This document shows positions 33,116 through 42,300 of a DNA stretch of 43,166 nt, in pieces. The stretch's first letter is position 1. Every line of letters starts with the position of its first letter. The position numbers and the translations under genes were made by a program. The DNA is from Verrucomicrobiales bacterium (lineage in GTDB: Bacteria > Verrucomicrobiota > Verrucomicrobiia > Verrucomicrobiales > DEV007). The notes beneath the pieces are model-generated. The model was not told where the DNA came from. It did no database searches and saw only the letters and a program-made list of their open reading frames with translations. Where the stretch lies: contig JARGPH010000003.1 of NCBI GenBank assembly GCA_029213065.1, positions 61,414-104,579 of the forward strand. Reading direction: 5' to 3'.

Positions 33116-34888
33116 ATGACGAGAGTTTTTGCCTGCCTTTTTGCCCTTGGGATTTCAATGTCGCTTCAGGCGGCTCCGAACGTTGTCGTCATACTCACGG
33201 ACGACCAGGGATGGGGGGATTTGAGCCTCACGGGAAACAAGAATCTGTCGACGCCGAACATCGATTCACTTGCGGCGGACGGGGCGAGTTTTGAGCATTT
33301 TTACGTATGCCCGGTTTGCTCGCCGACTCGTGCCGAGTTTCTCACGGGGCGTTATCATCAACGCGGCGGGGTCTATTCGACTTCAGCGGGCGGAGAGAGG
33401 CTCGATCTCGATGAAGTGACGATTGGGGATGTCTTCAAGAAGGCGGGATACAAAACGGCTGCTTTTGGGAAGTGGCACAACGGAATGCAATACCCCTATC
33501 ACCCGAACGGTCGAGGATTCGATGAATTCTACGGGTTTTGCTCGGGGCACTGGGGGGATTACTTCAGCCCGATGCTGGAGCACAATGGCAACATCGTCGA
33601 AGGCGAAGGGTTTGTGGTCGATGATTTCACGAGCAGGGCGATGAATTTTATCGAGGCGAATCAGGATAAACCGTTCTTCGTTTATCTGCCCTACAACACG
33701 CCGCATTCCCCGATGCAGGTGCCGGACGAGTTTTGGGATCGATTCAAGGACAAAGATCTCGTGATGCACCATCGAGAGCCGGAAAAGGAGAAAGATCTCC
33801 ACCTGCGCTGCGCCCTCGCGATGTGTGAGAACATTGATTGGAACGTGGGTCGTATCCTCGGGAAGCTCGATGAACTTAAGCTGCGTGACGATACCATCGT
33901 GATCTATTTTTGTGACAATGGTCCGAATGGGACCCGTTGGAACGGGGGAATGAAGGGCAAAAAAGGGTCCACCGACGAAGGGGGCGTTCGCAGTCCTATG
34001 GTGATTCGATGGCCAAATGGTATTGAGCCGCAGACAAAAGTGGAAGTGCTGGGGGCAGCTACGGATCTGCTTCCCACCCTGGCGGCGATGGCCGGCATTT
34101 CGCTGGGTGATCATCCCAAACCGCTCGACGGAGTGAACCTTTTTCCGGCTCTGCAGAAGCGCGCGGATCCCGAAAAGGAACGTGTCCTGCCTGATTCGCT
34201 GATGCAACGGACTGTCTTTTCGGCCTGGAAAACGAAGGCTTCAGTCCGCACGCCTGAGTTTAGGCTCGATGGAGGAGGGCAGCTCTTTCACATGCGGACT
34301 GATCCCGGGCAATATGAGAACGTTGCGAATAAGTTTCCAGAGGAACAGGCGCGGCTGGCAGAGCAGCTGGAGTCGTGGAGAGAGGCGATGGTCGAAGAGC
34401 TCGGCACCGACACCCGCCCGTTCGTGATTGCTCATCCGGGCCACGAGTTTACCCAGGTTCCTGCGAGGGACGGGATTGCCCACGGTGGGATCAAGCGCTC
34501 TAACAAATTTCCCAATGATTCGTTTTTCGGAAACTGGACTTCGCTGGATGATAAAATCATCTGGAATGTTGAAGTCGCCGAGAGCGGAGTCTTCGAAGTC
34601 AGTCTCTACTACAGCTGTGCAGAGAAGGATGCCGGTTCTGAGATTGAGCTGAGTTTCGGCGAGGATAAACTTGTCGGCACAATTGCAAAGGCGAACCCGT
34701 CCCCGCTGGTGGGGGCGGATGAGGATCGTTCCCGTCGTATCGAGAGTTATACGCAGAACTGGAAGCCAATGTCGCTCGGGCGGATCAAGCTTGAAAAAGG
34801 AACGGGCGAGCTGACTTTAAAGGCTCTCAAAATCGCCGGCGAAGAGGTCATGGATTTTCGCCTCCTTCTTCTCAAGCGGGTCGAGTAG
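33116..34888 (+). CDS. Arylsulfatase-type sulfatase with C-terminal beta domain, exported
   Basis: The protein has 590 residues with a signal peptide (MTRVFACLFALGISMSLQA). Metal ligands are in ILTDDQGWGD (D29/D30), and the formylglycine motif is CSPTR (C68-R72), a Cys-type site with Thr in the fourth position as often seen in PVC sulfatases. AAFGKWHNG, YNTPHSPM and IYFCDNGPNG complete the site. After residue about 440 a beta-sandwich-like tail follows (VAESGVFEVSLYYSCAEKD, ELTLKALKIAGEEVMDFRLL), probably a carbohydrate-binding accessory domain. The substrate is unknown. The gene is flanked by repeats on both sides. Confidence 0.94.
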   Translation: MTRVFACLFALGISMSLQAAPNVVVILTDDQGWGDLSLTGNKNLSTPNIDSLAADGASFEHFYVCPVCSPTRAEFLTGRYHQRGGVYSTSAGGERLDLDEVTIGDVFKKAGYKTAAFGKWHNGMQYPYHPNGRGFDEFYGFCSGHWGDYFSPMLEHNGNIVEGEGFVVDDFTSRAMNFIEANQDKPFFVYLPYNTPHSPMQVPDEFWDRFKDKDLVMHHREPEKEKDLHLRCALAMCENIDWNVGRILGKLDELKLRDDTIVIYFCDNGPNGTRWNGGMKGKKGSTDEGGVRSPMVIRWPNGIEPQTKVEVLGAATDLLPTLAAMAGISLGDHPKPLDGVNLFPALQKRADPEKERVLPDSLMQRTVFSAWKTKASVRTPEFRLDGGGQLFHMRTDPGQYENVANKFPEEQARLAEQLESWREAMVEELGTDTRPFVIAHPGHEFTQVPARDGIAHGGIKRSNKFPNDSFFGNWTSLDDKIIWNVEVAESGVFEVSLYYSCAEKDAGSEIELSFGEDKLVGTIAKANPSPLVGADEDRSRRIESYTQNWKPMSLGRIKLEKGTGELTLKALKIAGEEVMDFRLLLLKRVE

Positions 34889-34933
34889 GAGGTTGAGTTG
34901 GGGAAACGCCGAAGGTGACGCGAATTTGTCAGC

Positions 34934-35032
34934 TGAAGGAGATTTCCTTAAGGGCAGAGTTCCGGGCGGATGAGATTGCGCTGTGGATTGAGTTTCAATC
35001 CGCTACGAGGAGGTTGAAGGAATCCCTTCCGT
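34934..35032. repeat. Family B dispersed repeat, copy 2 with an extra partial unit
   Basis: A full unit at 34967-35032 (CGGATGAG, GAGTTTCAATCCGCTA, GGAGG, GAAGGAATCCCTTCCG) matches 5266-5340. It is preceded at 34934-34955 by a fragment (GAAGGAGATTTCCTTAAGGG) like the 3' hairpin of copy 1. It lies between the convergent genes ending at 34888 and 35035. Confidence 0.7.
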
Positions 35033-35034
35033 TC

Positions 35035-36642
35035 CTACGGTTGGAGGCCGAACTTCTGGAACATGATGGTGTCATGGCCATACATATCCTGATCAAAGCG
35101 GACCCGGCCATCGCTCATGATAGTCGATGTCCAGTAAACGAGGTAAACCGGCATCGAGCGGCTGAAGTCCTCCTTGCGGTTTGGAACGTTTACATCCTGC
35201 ATCGAGGCACGCACGGCGTTGATATCCCATCCTCCGTTGCGCTGGAGAAGGAGGTTCGCAAGTTCGTCCGGTCTCGCGACCCTGACGCAGCCATGGCTGA
35301 AGTCCCGGTCGGCACGCTCAAAGAGGCTGTGATCGGGGGTGTCATGCAGATAGACTGAGTTATCGTTCGGGAAAATGAACTTCACGAGTCCCAGTGAGTT
35401 GTCGGGCCCCGCGGACTGGCGGATGAGAAGACTGCCCGAGGCTGCCTTCTGCAGGTTGGCCGATGTGTTGGGCAGGACCTGGCTCTCTGATACTCCGTAG
35501 GAAGTAACGAGTTGATAGTTGTGGCTCGCCATGTAGCCGGCTGGATCGGAGAGGGCTTTCGGCACGATTTCTGTTTTCGCGATGGAGAGCGGCACGTTCC
35601 AGTAGGGGCGGAAAATGAGGTATTTGATATCGCCGTGGAAAACCGGAGTCTGGTGTTTCCCTTTAACCCCAACGATGACGGGCATCACGGTGATCTGGCG
35701 GCGCTTGTCGAACATGCGAAGGGCGCTTTCACCGATGTTCACCTCGATGTGTTCGGTCTGCTCGTAGGCACGTGGCATCCAGCGGAGACGATCGATGTTG
35801 ATAATGAGGGTGTTCACCCGTGATCTCGACGAAGTGTTGAGTTCGGCGAGAGTCATCTGGCCGAGGGCTCCGTCGGGCTCAATGCCGTGACGGAACTGGA
35901 ATGATTTGATCGCTTCGGCGGTTCGCTCATCGATCGTGCGATCTTTGTCACGCTTGCTGCCGATGCTCCCTCCGGGGAGGTCCCCCTCGGCCTGAAGACG
36001 TGATTTCAACAACTTCACCTCAGGGTAGGGGGAACCGGCTCCGGCGGGTTGTGCTGTTGCCGGAAGATTTCTCCAGCCACCAAGTGAGTCGATTTTTCGG
36101 TAGCGCTCGAGTGTTTTAATCATCTCTCCGTATCGCTGATCCTGTGGTGGAACTTTTTGCAGGAGAAAGCTCGCAAACTGCTGTGGGGCAACTCCCAGTG
36201 CGCTGTCGAGGAACTGGTAGGCGGTGACTTTGCGGGGAATGTCAGACCATTTCGGGTGAACTGAAGTGGGATCAACGAAGCCATAGGCGAGCGACTGGAT
36301 CGCGTAGAGCGCCAATTGTGTTGTGCCGACTTCAACGGCCGCACGCGCGGTCGGATCGGGGCTCGGGTTGCGCCACTGCTGATCCCATTCTGAGAGGCGA
36401 AAGAGTTCCGGAGAAAGGCCGTGCGCATCAAGTTCCTGAATAAAGGTGGCGAGGCCCCCAAGGCGCTGGCCGTCCCAGGCCGGAGCGTAATTCCTCGCCT
36501 GATACCAGGCAGCGATGCCACCGCCTGCCTCATTGGCTTTTGCGCGAATCTGCTGTTCGATGCCCTGGGAAAATCCCTGCTGAATCGAGAAACTCACCAA
36601 GAGAATGAGAATAACACTCAGTAGTTTGAAATCTAAACGCAT
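35035..36642 (-). CDS. L,D-transpeptidase (YcbB/LdtD-like)
   Basis: This periplasmic peptidoglycan cross-linking enzyme has 535 residues and an N-terminal signal/anchor (MRLDFKLLSVILILLVSFSI). A scaffold region follows (AAWYQARNYAPAWDG, QELDAHGLSPELFRL), then a peptidoglycan-binding domain (TAEAIKSFQFRHGIEPDGALGQMTLAELN, about 236-265). The YkuD catalytic domain carries SHGCVRV with nucleophile C452 and the upstream HDTPDHSLF. The arrangement is that of YcbB-type enzymes that form 3-3 cross-links. It stands alone: the gene converges with the sulfatase gene and is divergent from the small 37109 gene across 466 bases. Confidence 0.94.
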   Translation of the reverse strand: MRLDFKLLSVILILLVSFSIQQGFSQGIEQQIRAKANEAGGGIAAWYQARNYAPAWDGQRLGGLATFIQELDAHGLSPELFRLSEWDQQWRNPSPDPTARAAVEVGTTQLALYAIQSLAYGFVDPTSVHPKWSDIPRKVTAYQFLDSALGVAPQQFASFLLQKVPPQDQRYGEMIKTLERYRKIDSLGGWRNLPATAQPAGAGSPYPEVKLLKSRLQAEGDLPGGSIGSKRDKDRTIDERTAEAIKSFQFRHGIEPDGALGQMTLAELNTSSRSRVNTLIINIDRLRWMPRAYEQTEHIEVNIGESALRMFDKRRQITVMPVIVGVKGKHQTPVFHGDIKYLIFRPYWNVPLSIAKTEIVPKALSDPAGYMASHNYQLVTSYGVSESQVLPNTSANLQKAASGSLLIRQSAGPDNSLGLVKFIFPNDNSVYLHDTPDHSLFERADRDFSHGCVRVARPDELANLLLQRNGGWDINAVRASMQDVNVPNRKEDFSRSMPVYLVYWTSTIMSDGRVRFDQDMYGHDTIMFQKFGLQP

Positions 36643-37108
36643 AAGAATAAGTTAATGTTTGTTAAGTATCCGCATTTTTGCCGATTCTTCAAATATTCAA
36701 TGGGAAAGGAGTCACTGAAGTGGGGATTTTAGGCATTATTTCCCCTTCATCCCGAAGTGTGACAATGCTTTGACTCTCTTTGGTCACAAATATTCACTCT
36801 TTTTCGGTATTAATCCCGGTGGGGCGCTTCCTGTTTCGGGGACATGATGGGGGTAGTTACGACGAAAGTTTGGAATTCTTGCGTTCATTTCGCATTTCCT
36901 TTCATTTTTCGGCGGGATCCTCTGAGCCAACGCCGCGGTTCGACGGGTGAGCTCAGAGTAAACGGTCGGTGAAGGAGCGCGTCTTTTTGAGGGGAAGCGG
37001 GAGAGCGCTGTGCCTTTTCGCAGCAGGCAAAGCTTCCCATAGAATTACGGTTCGAAGACCTTATTTTGACAAATCTTTCGAGCGGGTAAACCTTAGCTGA
37101 GCAAACTT
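36643..37108. other. Gene-free 466-base intergenic region with hairpins
   Basis: No credible ORF. An 8-bp perfect stem CTCTGAGC (36920-36927) / GCTCAGAG (36951-36958) is followed by GGGAAGC (36992-36998) / GCTTCCC (37032-37038) enclosing a TGCC/GGCA stem. TTGACA at 37066-37071 with TAAACC 15 bases on (37087-37092) could be the promoter of the 37109 gene. No tRNA or RNA family was recognised. Confidence 0.45.
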
Positions 37109-37351
37109 ATGAGGGCAGATACCCGAATACTCACATCGGAGCTGGATAAAGCGCCGGAAGACTGGTCTATCCGGATTCGCTTGATTGAGTCGGCGGCACG
37201 GGACGGGCGTTTGGCCGAGGCAAAACGGCTTGTCCGCGAATCACCGGGAAGAGACCCGCTTCCGGGCGAGCTGCAGTCGCGGATTTACGAGCTGCTGACG
37301 ACTGCAGCTCATAACAATCCGGCGGGGGATCTGCCGAGTGCGGACGACTGA
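37109..37351 (+). CDS. Small TPR-like helical protein, unknown
   Basis: The protein has 80 residues, without a signal peptide. It resembles one to two tetratricopeptide-like helical hairpins: LDKAPEDWSIRIRLIESAARDGRLAEAKRLVRES, then LPGELQSRIYELLTTAA. The regular helix pattern and absence of low complexity make it a likely real gene, though no Shine-Dalgarno motif is clear. A TTGACA-type promoter lies about 40 bases upstream. It may be a protein-interaction adaptor, which is a guess. A family A repeat follows the stop. Confidence 0.65.
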   Translation: MRADTRILTSELDKAPEDWSIRIRLIESAARDGRLAEAKRLVRESPGRDPLPGELQSRIYELLTTAAHNNPAGDLPSADD

Positions 37352-37379
37352 GCGAAGCCGGGGGCGTGAGAATGCTTTG

Positions 37380-37486
37380 GTGCGCTGTGCACTGGTGCGG
37401 GCAGGCTTCGAGGAGGAATGCTCACGCAGTTTCTCTACGGCTGGCTACAGTGCGTGCGGAAGTAGAGGAATCCGTGAGGATCTCCC
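37380..37486. repeat. Family A palindromic repeat, copy 4
   Basis: The left arm (GAATGCTCACGCAGTTTCTC, starting near 37417) and right arm (TAGAGGAATCCGTGAGGAT, 37463-37481) are imperfect inverse copies around a variable centre. The upstream part GCGCTGTGCACTGGTGCGG resembles 32890-32910. It ends directly at the stop codon of the reverse-strand gene 37488-38042, between convergent genes. Confidence 0.85.
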
Positions 37487-37487
37487 G

Positions 37488-38042
37488 CTAAAGTAGACTC
37501 GGGGCCGGTCTTGGCGGGAACGGCTCGAAATCAGACGGAACGCCCGGGAAATTCTCTTCGCGGAATTTGTCCCAGGTCCGCCTTGTTTCTTCTGACATGG
37601 TTTCGGCCATGGCCTCCATGCAGTCGATACAAATCATGGCACTGTCGACCATATCGTCACCGTGACAGACACCGACGAGTCCAAACTCTTCGTTTCGTGC
37701 CTCGTCAATGGTGCGGGGACAGAGGGCGCATTCGTCAAAACCGGAAACGCCTTCGCGATAGTGTTTTTCCTGAAACTCGGCGAGCTGTCGTTTCGACTCT
37801 TCCGACGCTTCGTCAAGCATCGCGGTGAGGCAGGGCATGCAGAGCGCGTATTCAACGAGGACTTCGCCTTTTTTAAAGTTTTTCGAAATGCGATAGCCAT
37901 CCTCGAAGTCCGAGAGGGATTCTCCACAGCGGGTGCAGGACACAAAAGCGCGATCCTCGTAGAAGGAATGGAGCACTTCAGGAATCGGCTCGCGCCGTGG
38001 TTCCTGACTGTCGGGGGCTGGCTCTGGAGTGGGATCGCTCAT
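37488..38042 (-). CDS. Duplicated four-Cys (CxxC...CxxC) putative zinc-binding protein
   Basis: The protein has 184 residues, without a signal peptide, so it is cytoplasmic. Two copies of one module are visible. C36-x2-C39 ... C68-x2-C71 is followed by TAMLDEASEESKRQLAEFQEKHY. C105-x2-C108 ... C138-x2-C141 is followed by EAMAETMSEETRRTWDKFREENF. Each four-Cys set likely binds one Zn2+ in a treble-clef or ribbon-like fold, with a helix after it. I know no named family. It is the last gene of a probable reverse-strand operon (27 bases after the FG-GAP gene), although it is cytoplasmic and the others are exported. Confidence 0.82.
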   Translation of the reverse strand: MSDPTPEPAPDSQEPRREPIPEVLHSFYEDRAFVSCTRCGESLSDFEDGYRISKNFKKGEVLVEYALCMPCLTAMLDEASEESKRQLAEFQEKHYREGVSGFDECALCPRTIDEARNEEFGLVGVCHGDDMVDSAMICIDCMEAMAETMSEETRRTWDKFREENFPGVPSDFEPFPPRPAPSLL

Positions 38043-38069
38043 CCTTAATGCTCGTTTTAGTATCCAGAC

Positions 38070-39287
38070 TCAGGACGGGTTCGTCCAGCCTTCATTCCAA
38101 ATAATGTGCGTTCCGCTCTTGCCGGGAACAATGATATCCGGCCAGCCGTTCTCATCGAGATCGTGAACGCGGATCTGCAGTCCAACTCCGGGACCCATGC
38201 CGGATTCCGCGTTGGAAATATAGTTCTTCTTCCAGGAGTTGTTTTCTTTATTCCAGTCGTAGTAGTGAACCGTGATCGGATCCGATGCGCCGGAATCTTT
38301 ACCGGAGTGGGCGTAGTAGCGTTTCCCGGTGATCAGCTCAGGAGCTCCGTCACCGTCGATGTCCTCCCAGGCCATGGTGTGGCCCTGTGAGAATTTCTGG
38401 TCGATAAGATGCTGACGCCAGACGGTAGTGCCGTCGGCGCGCGGCTCGAGCTGTTCCTGCCAGTAAAGGCCATAGCTGTGACCGTCAGCCCAGATGATAT
38501 CGTTCCTTCCGTCTTCATTGAGGTCGACGATGAGGACGGGACAGCTTGCGTGAGGGAGGTCAAAATCCTTGCGCCATTTCCACGGGCCGGAAAAGGCACC
38601 TGCCTCAGGGCATTCATACCATCCCTGATTGAAAATGATGTCGTCTTTTCCATCGCCGTTGAGGTCCCCGAAGCCCATGCCGTGGCCGTTGCCGCTTTCA
38701 TTCATGACGTGCTTTTCGGTGGTGATTTTCCCATCTTCGCCGCGCTTGAATCGGAAGGCCTGCATTGGATTTGCCGGGTTCCAGTGGTTCTCGATCCACT
38801 CGGGGGATCCGTCACCGTCGAGGTCGTGGAGAAAGGTGGCTTCGTTGTGACCGGTTCCGGTGTCGACGAGCTGGTGCGTTTTCCAGAGCTCACCTTCTTT
38901 GTAATTTCCCGCTCCGGGATTTTCGAACCAGTTGACGATCGGCAGGGTGAATGCGCCCGCGACAATGTCGAGGTCACCGTCGCCGTCCATATCGTAAAGG
39001 TGCTCCGAATTGTTCTGCATGTAGTCAGCGCCAAAGGGGAGAATCTTGCGAACGGGGAGTGGCTTGAAGTCCGGTGCGGGATACCAGAATTCCCCGGCGG
39101 TGACGTCCAGTTTGCCGTCTCCGTTGATATCGCCGACCGCGACTCCTTCGTTATTGTCCTTGTGGAGCTGCTGGACACGCCATTTCAGCTGTGGGGGAGC
39201 GGCTTTCTTTTTGCTCTTTTGCTGGGCGGTGAGAGTTGCCGCTCCGATGAACAGGAGTGCGATGGAGAGTAGGTGGGGGACTTTCAT
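38070..39287 (-). CDS. FG-GAP/VCBS repeat beta-propeller protein, exported
   Basis: The protein has 405 residues with a signal peptide (MKVPHLLSIALLFIGAATLTAQ). Seven calcium-binding D-x-D/N-x-D-G type loops are visible (GDINGDGKLDV, DMDGDGDLDIV, DLDGDGSPEW, DLNGDGKDDII, DLNEDGRNDII, DIDGDGAPELI, DLDENGWPDII), consistent with a seven-bladed propeller. Such proteins in PVC bacteria are exported binding or lyase-like proteins of unknown substrate. The gene lies 36 bases downstream of the PVC-type heme protein gene and is probably co-transcribed with it. Confidence 0.9.
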   Translation of the reverse strand: MKVPHLLSIALLFIGAATLTAQQKSKKKAAPPQLKWRVQQLHKDNNEGVAVGDINGDGKLDVTAGEFWYPAPDFKPLPVRKILPFGADYMQNNSEHLYDMDGDGDLDIVAGAFTLPIVNWFENPGAGNYKEGELWKTHQLVDTGTGHNEATFLHDLDGDGSPEWIENHWNPANPMQAFRFKRGEDGKITTEKHVMNESGNGHGMGFGDLNGDGKDDIIFNQGWYECPEAGAFSGPWKWRKDFDLPHASCPVLIVDLNEDGRNDIIWADGHSYGLYWQEQLEPRADGTTVWRQHLIDQKFSQGHTMAWEDIDGDGAPELITGKRYYAHSGKDSGASDPITVHYYDWNKENNSWKKNYISNAESGMGPGVGLQIRVHDLDENGWPDIIVPGKSGTHIIWNEGWTNPS

Positions 39288-39323
39288 AAAGTGCTTTCGG
39301 TTAAAATGAGTTTTGAAAAGATG

Positions 39324-42300
39324 TTAGAACTCTTTGATGTCAACAAACTGAACCGTTCCGGCATCGTCGAGCGCTTCGACTTTGACGGTATCGAGTCCGT
39401 ATCCGTTGAGGCCGGAAATCGTGATTTTCTGCCTTCCCGGTTTTTTGACTTCGAGAGTGATCTCCGCCTCGGAGGCATCTCCGGGGAGTGCGATCTCTTT
39501 CTCGCCGTGGAGTAGAACGAGGTCTTTCAGTTTTCCGGAGATCTTCAGTCGGATCGGTCCGACCTTGCTGACATCAAGGAAGGTGCGGGCGACGCCGTAG
39601 CGATTGGCCCCGCGTCCCACCACTTTAGGCATTTCAGGAATGGGGACACCGCCGGTGACTTTCGCGTAGAAAGGCATCCACTGATAGGTTTTGATATCCT
39701 CCGTAAAAATGAGGTGACCGTAGTGGCCGATCGCGTCGCGGGTGCGGTCGTGGGGCATGAGGGCCTGCCATTGTCTCACAAAACGATTTGGCGGCGTTTT
39801 GAAGTCACCGTCTTTTCCGAGTTGGGCGAGAAAGGCGACTAGATCGACGAATTCATCTTCGCGCAGTTGAGCGGTGAGGCCGGGTGGCATCAGCGAAACG
39901 GGGCTGATGTTGTTGCTCGCGATGTCCGCTTTGGGAATGCGGTTTTCTTTTCCGGTGGCGTCGCGAACGACGAGCTCATTGGCGTCTTCACGGGCGATCG
40001 CCCCGGCGAAGGAGTCTCCGTTTTTCAGCGTTACCAGCGTGGTGTGATAGCCTTCTTTGATCTTCACGCTTGGCTGGAGGAGCGAGTCGATGAGGTAGTC
40101 AACAGGTGCGCTCGAGCCGATACTAACCATGTCGGGACCGATCACCCCGCCGGCTCCGCCGATGGCGTGACAGACGACGCATTGCAATGCCGCGCGCCGA
40201 TAGATCGTCTCACCGCGATGGGGATCACCCGATTTCGCAACTTCCTCCATCATCGCTTCCATCTCGGGAGCGGAGAGCGCCATTTTCATCGGTTTGAGAT
40301 CAGCCGCTGTTTGGAGTGCTTTGACAAGACCTTCCGGTTTGGTCGCTGCACTGCTGGCCTTCTGGACCCCTACGAGAGCGATGGGCTGGGGGAGTTTGGT
40401 GTTGGCGAGTGCTTTTGCGAGTGCTCCGGGGCCCTGTTTCGTTGCGAGGAACGCGGCGAAGATGCCGTGGGGATCTTTGCCGTTCGGTGCGTTTTGCAGC
40501 ACCTCAACCGCGAGCTTGGCGCCTTCGGCGGGGTGCATGCGGGTGCGGCCTCTCACTGCGAGAGATTTAATTAAGAAAGAACTCGCATCGGATTTGGCTT
40601 CACTTTCGAAGAGTTTTGCGGTTTCCGGTCCGCCGAGAGAGATGAGTCCGTCGAGCGCGGCTTCGGCTCGTTTCTGATTTTTTGCGGCGGCGAGAAAGGC
40701 GTTTTTCAATCCTTCACGAGCGGATTCCAGTTTCCAGAGGCCCGCGAGGGTTGCCGCTTCGGCGAAAATAACGTCGTTCTTCGAGGCAAGGAATTGTGTG
40801 AGCCGATTTTGGTCGCCGGTGGGTTGGATTTTTCGAATCCGGCCGGCTGAGGCCAAAGCCGCCAAAACGGCGTGTTGATGAGTGTGGGATGCTCCTTCCT
40901 TAAGAGCGTGGGCAAAAAGGGAGTTGAGATTTTCGGGTGTGCCGGTTTTTGAAATCCAGTCGGCGATGTCTCTCACCTCCTGATCGGAGGAAAGCTCTCC
41001 GCTCTCCAGCGCGCTGAGAATCTGATCAACAGCGACCGGCTTGTTGATCGCGCGAACTGCGAAGAGGAGTTGGCGGGTTGAGGCGAAAGGATTTTTTTCC
41101 TGTGCGCCCGTTACCCAGGTGTCGGAGTGTTCGCGGCAGATTGACCAGAGCGCGAAATCGAGGAACTCGTCGACCTCTACGCCATCGATCGCGTTCATCG
41201 CTGTGGTAACGGTCGACTTGGCATCGAGTTGAGCGAGGACGCTCACAGCCCAGAGGCGAACCTGTGGATGCGGGTCGGCAATCGCTTTGCTCGCAATCGC
41301 GAGGGCTTCGTCGTTGTCGGCGGCACGGTAGTAGATGGCGCGCAGAGCGGCGGCGCGGGCTTTGTGATTTTTGGAATCGAGCAGGGCTGTAGCGGCTTTT
41401 TCGTCAAATCGATTGAGGGTTTGTGAGGCCCAGATTTTACGGAGCGCGACGAGATCGGGATCGACATCGTCGGGAGCGGTGAGGTCTGCAACTGCAGGGA
41501 GAACCGCTTTGGGGTCGCGGTTTCTCATTTCGGTGAGAGCGAGCTGGCGGGTCAGCGCCTCGGGAGCGTTGAGTTTTGCGGCGAGTGCTTTTTCATCGAG
41601 CTTACTCAGGTCTTCGATCGGAAGGGTCTCCTCTCCATCGAAGGTGATACGCCAGATGCGGCCGTGGCTTTTGTCACGACGGGAGTCACGGAAATCGACC
41701 TCGCCGTGCTGAATGATAGGATTATACCAGTCCGCGACGTAGATGGCACCGTCAGGGCCCATTTTGATGTCGATGGGACGGAAGGCGCGGTGCTTCGATG
41801 AGATCAGGTCGGAAACCTGAGTGGAAGTGTAGGCACTGCCGTTGTCGGTCAGCTTGAAAAGATTGATCCGGCTTCCGCGAAAATCGGGAGCGGCGATGAC
41901 GCCTTTGAGGCTGTCGGGAACGTGGCGCCCGGTGAGAAATTCCGCTCCGCAGTGTTTCGGCTGCCCTGGATTGAGTCCGGTGAGAATCCGTGAGGCACCG
42001 GGCGAGGTGGCAAAGACAGAGCGGGGGAAGACGAAGTTAATGCCCTGGCTTCCCGCTCCGTCGGTGAGAAAACTCTGTCCCCATTCGTCAAAGGCGTGGC
42101 CCCAGGGGTTGATGAGTCCTTTCATGAAGACATCCGACCGCTGTGTCTCGGGACGATAGTGCCACATGCCGCCACCGAGGAGGCGGCGAATCCCGTAAGG
42201 CGTTTCGAGGTGGGTGTGAATGTAGATCGACTGGTTCATCCAGATCATCCCTTCGGGGCCCCATTTGAAAGTGTGAAGCAGATGGTGCGTGTCCTCGGTT

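Noticed and set aside
26600-34910. Shared word TTGAGTTGGGGAA at about 26612 and 34894, with a similar word at 18120
   Set aside because: Only 12-13 bases with no shared flanks. Too short to call a repeat.
36930-37060. tRNA-like GGTTCGA words (36937 and 37049)
   Set aside because: No matching T-stem, acceptor stem or anticodon arm can be built around them. SRP RNA and tmRNA signatures were also sought and not found.
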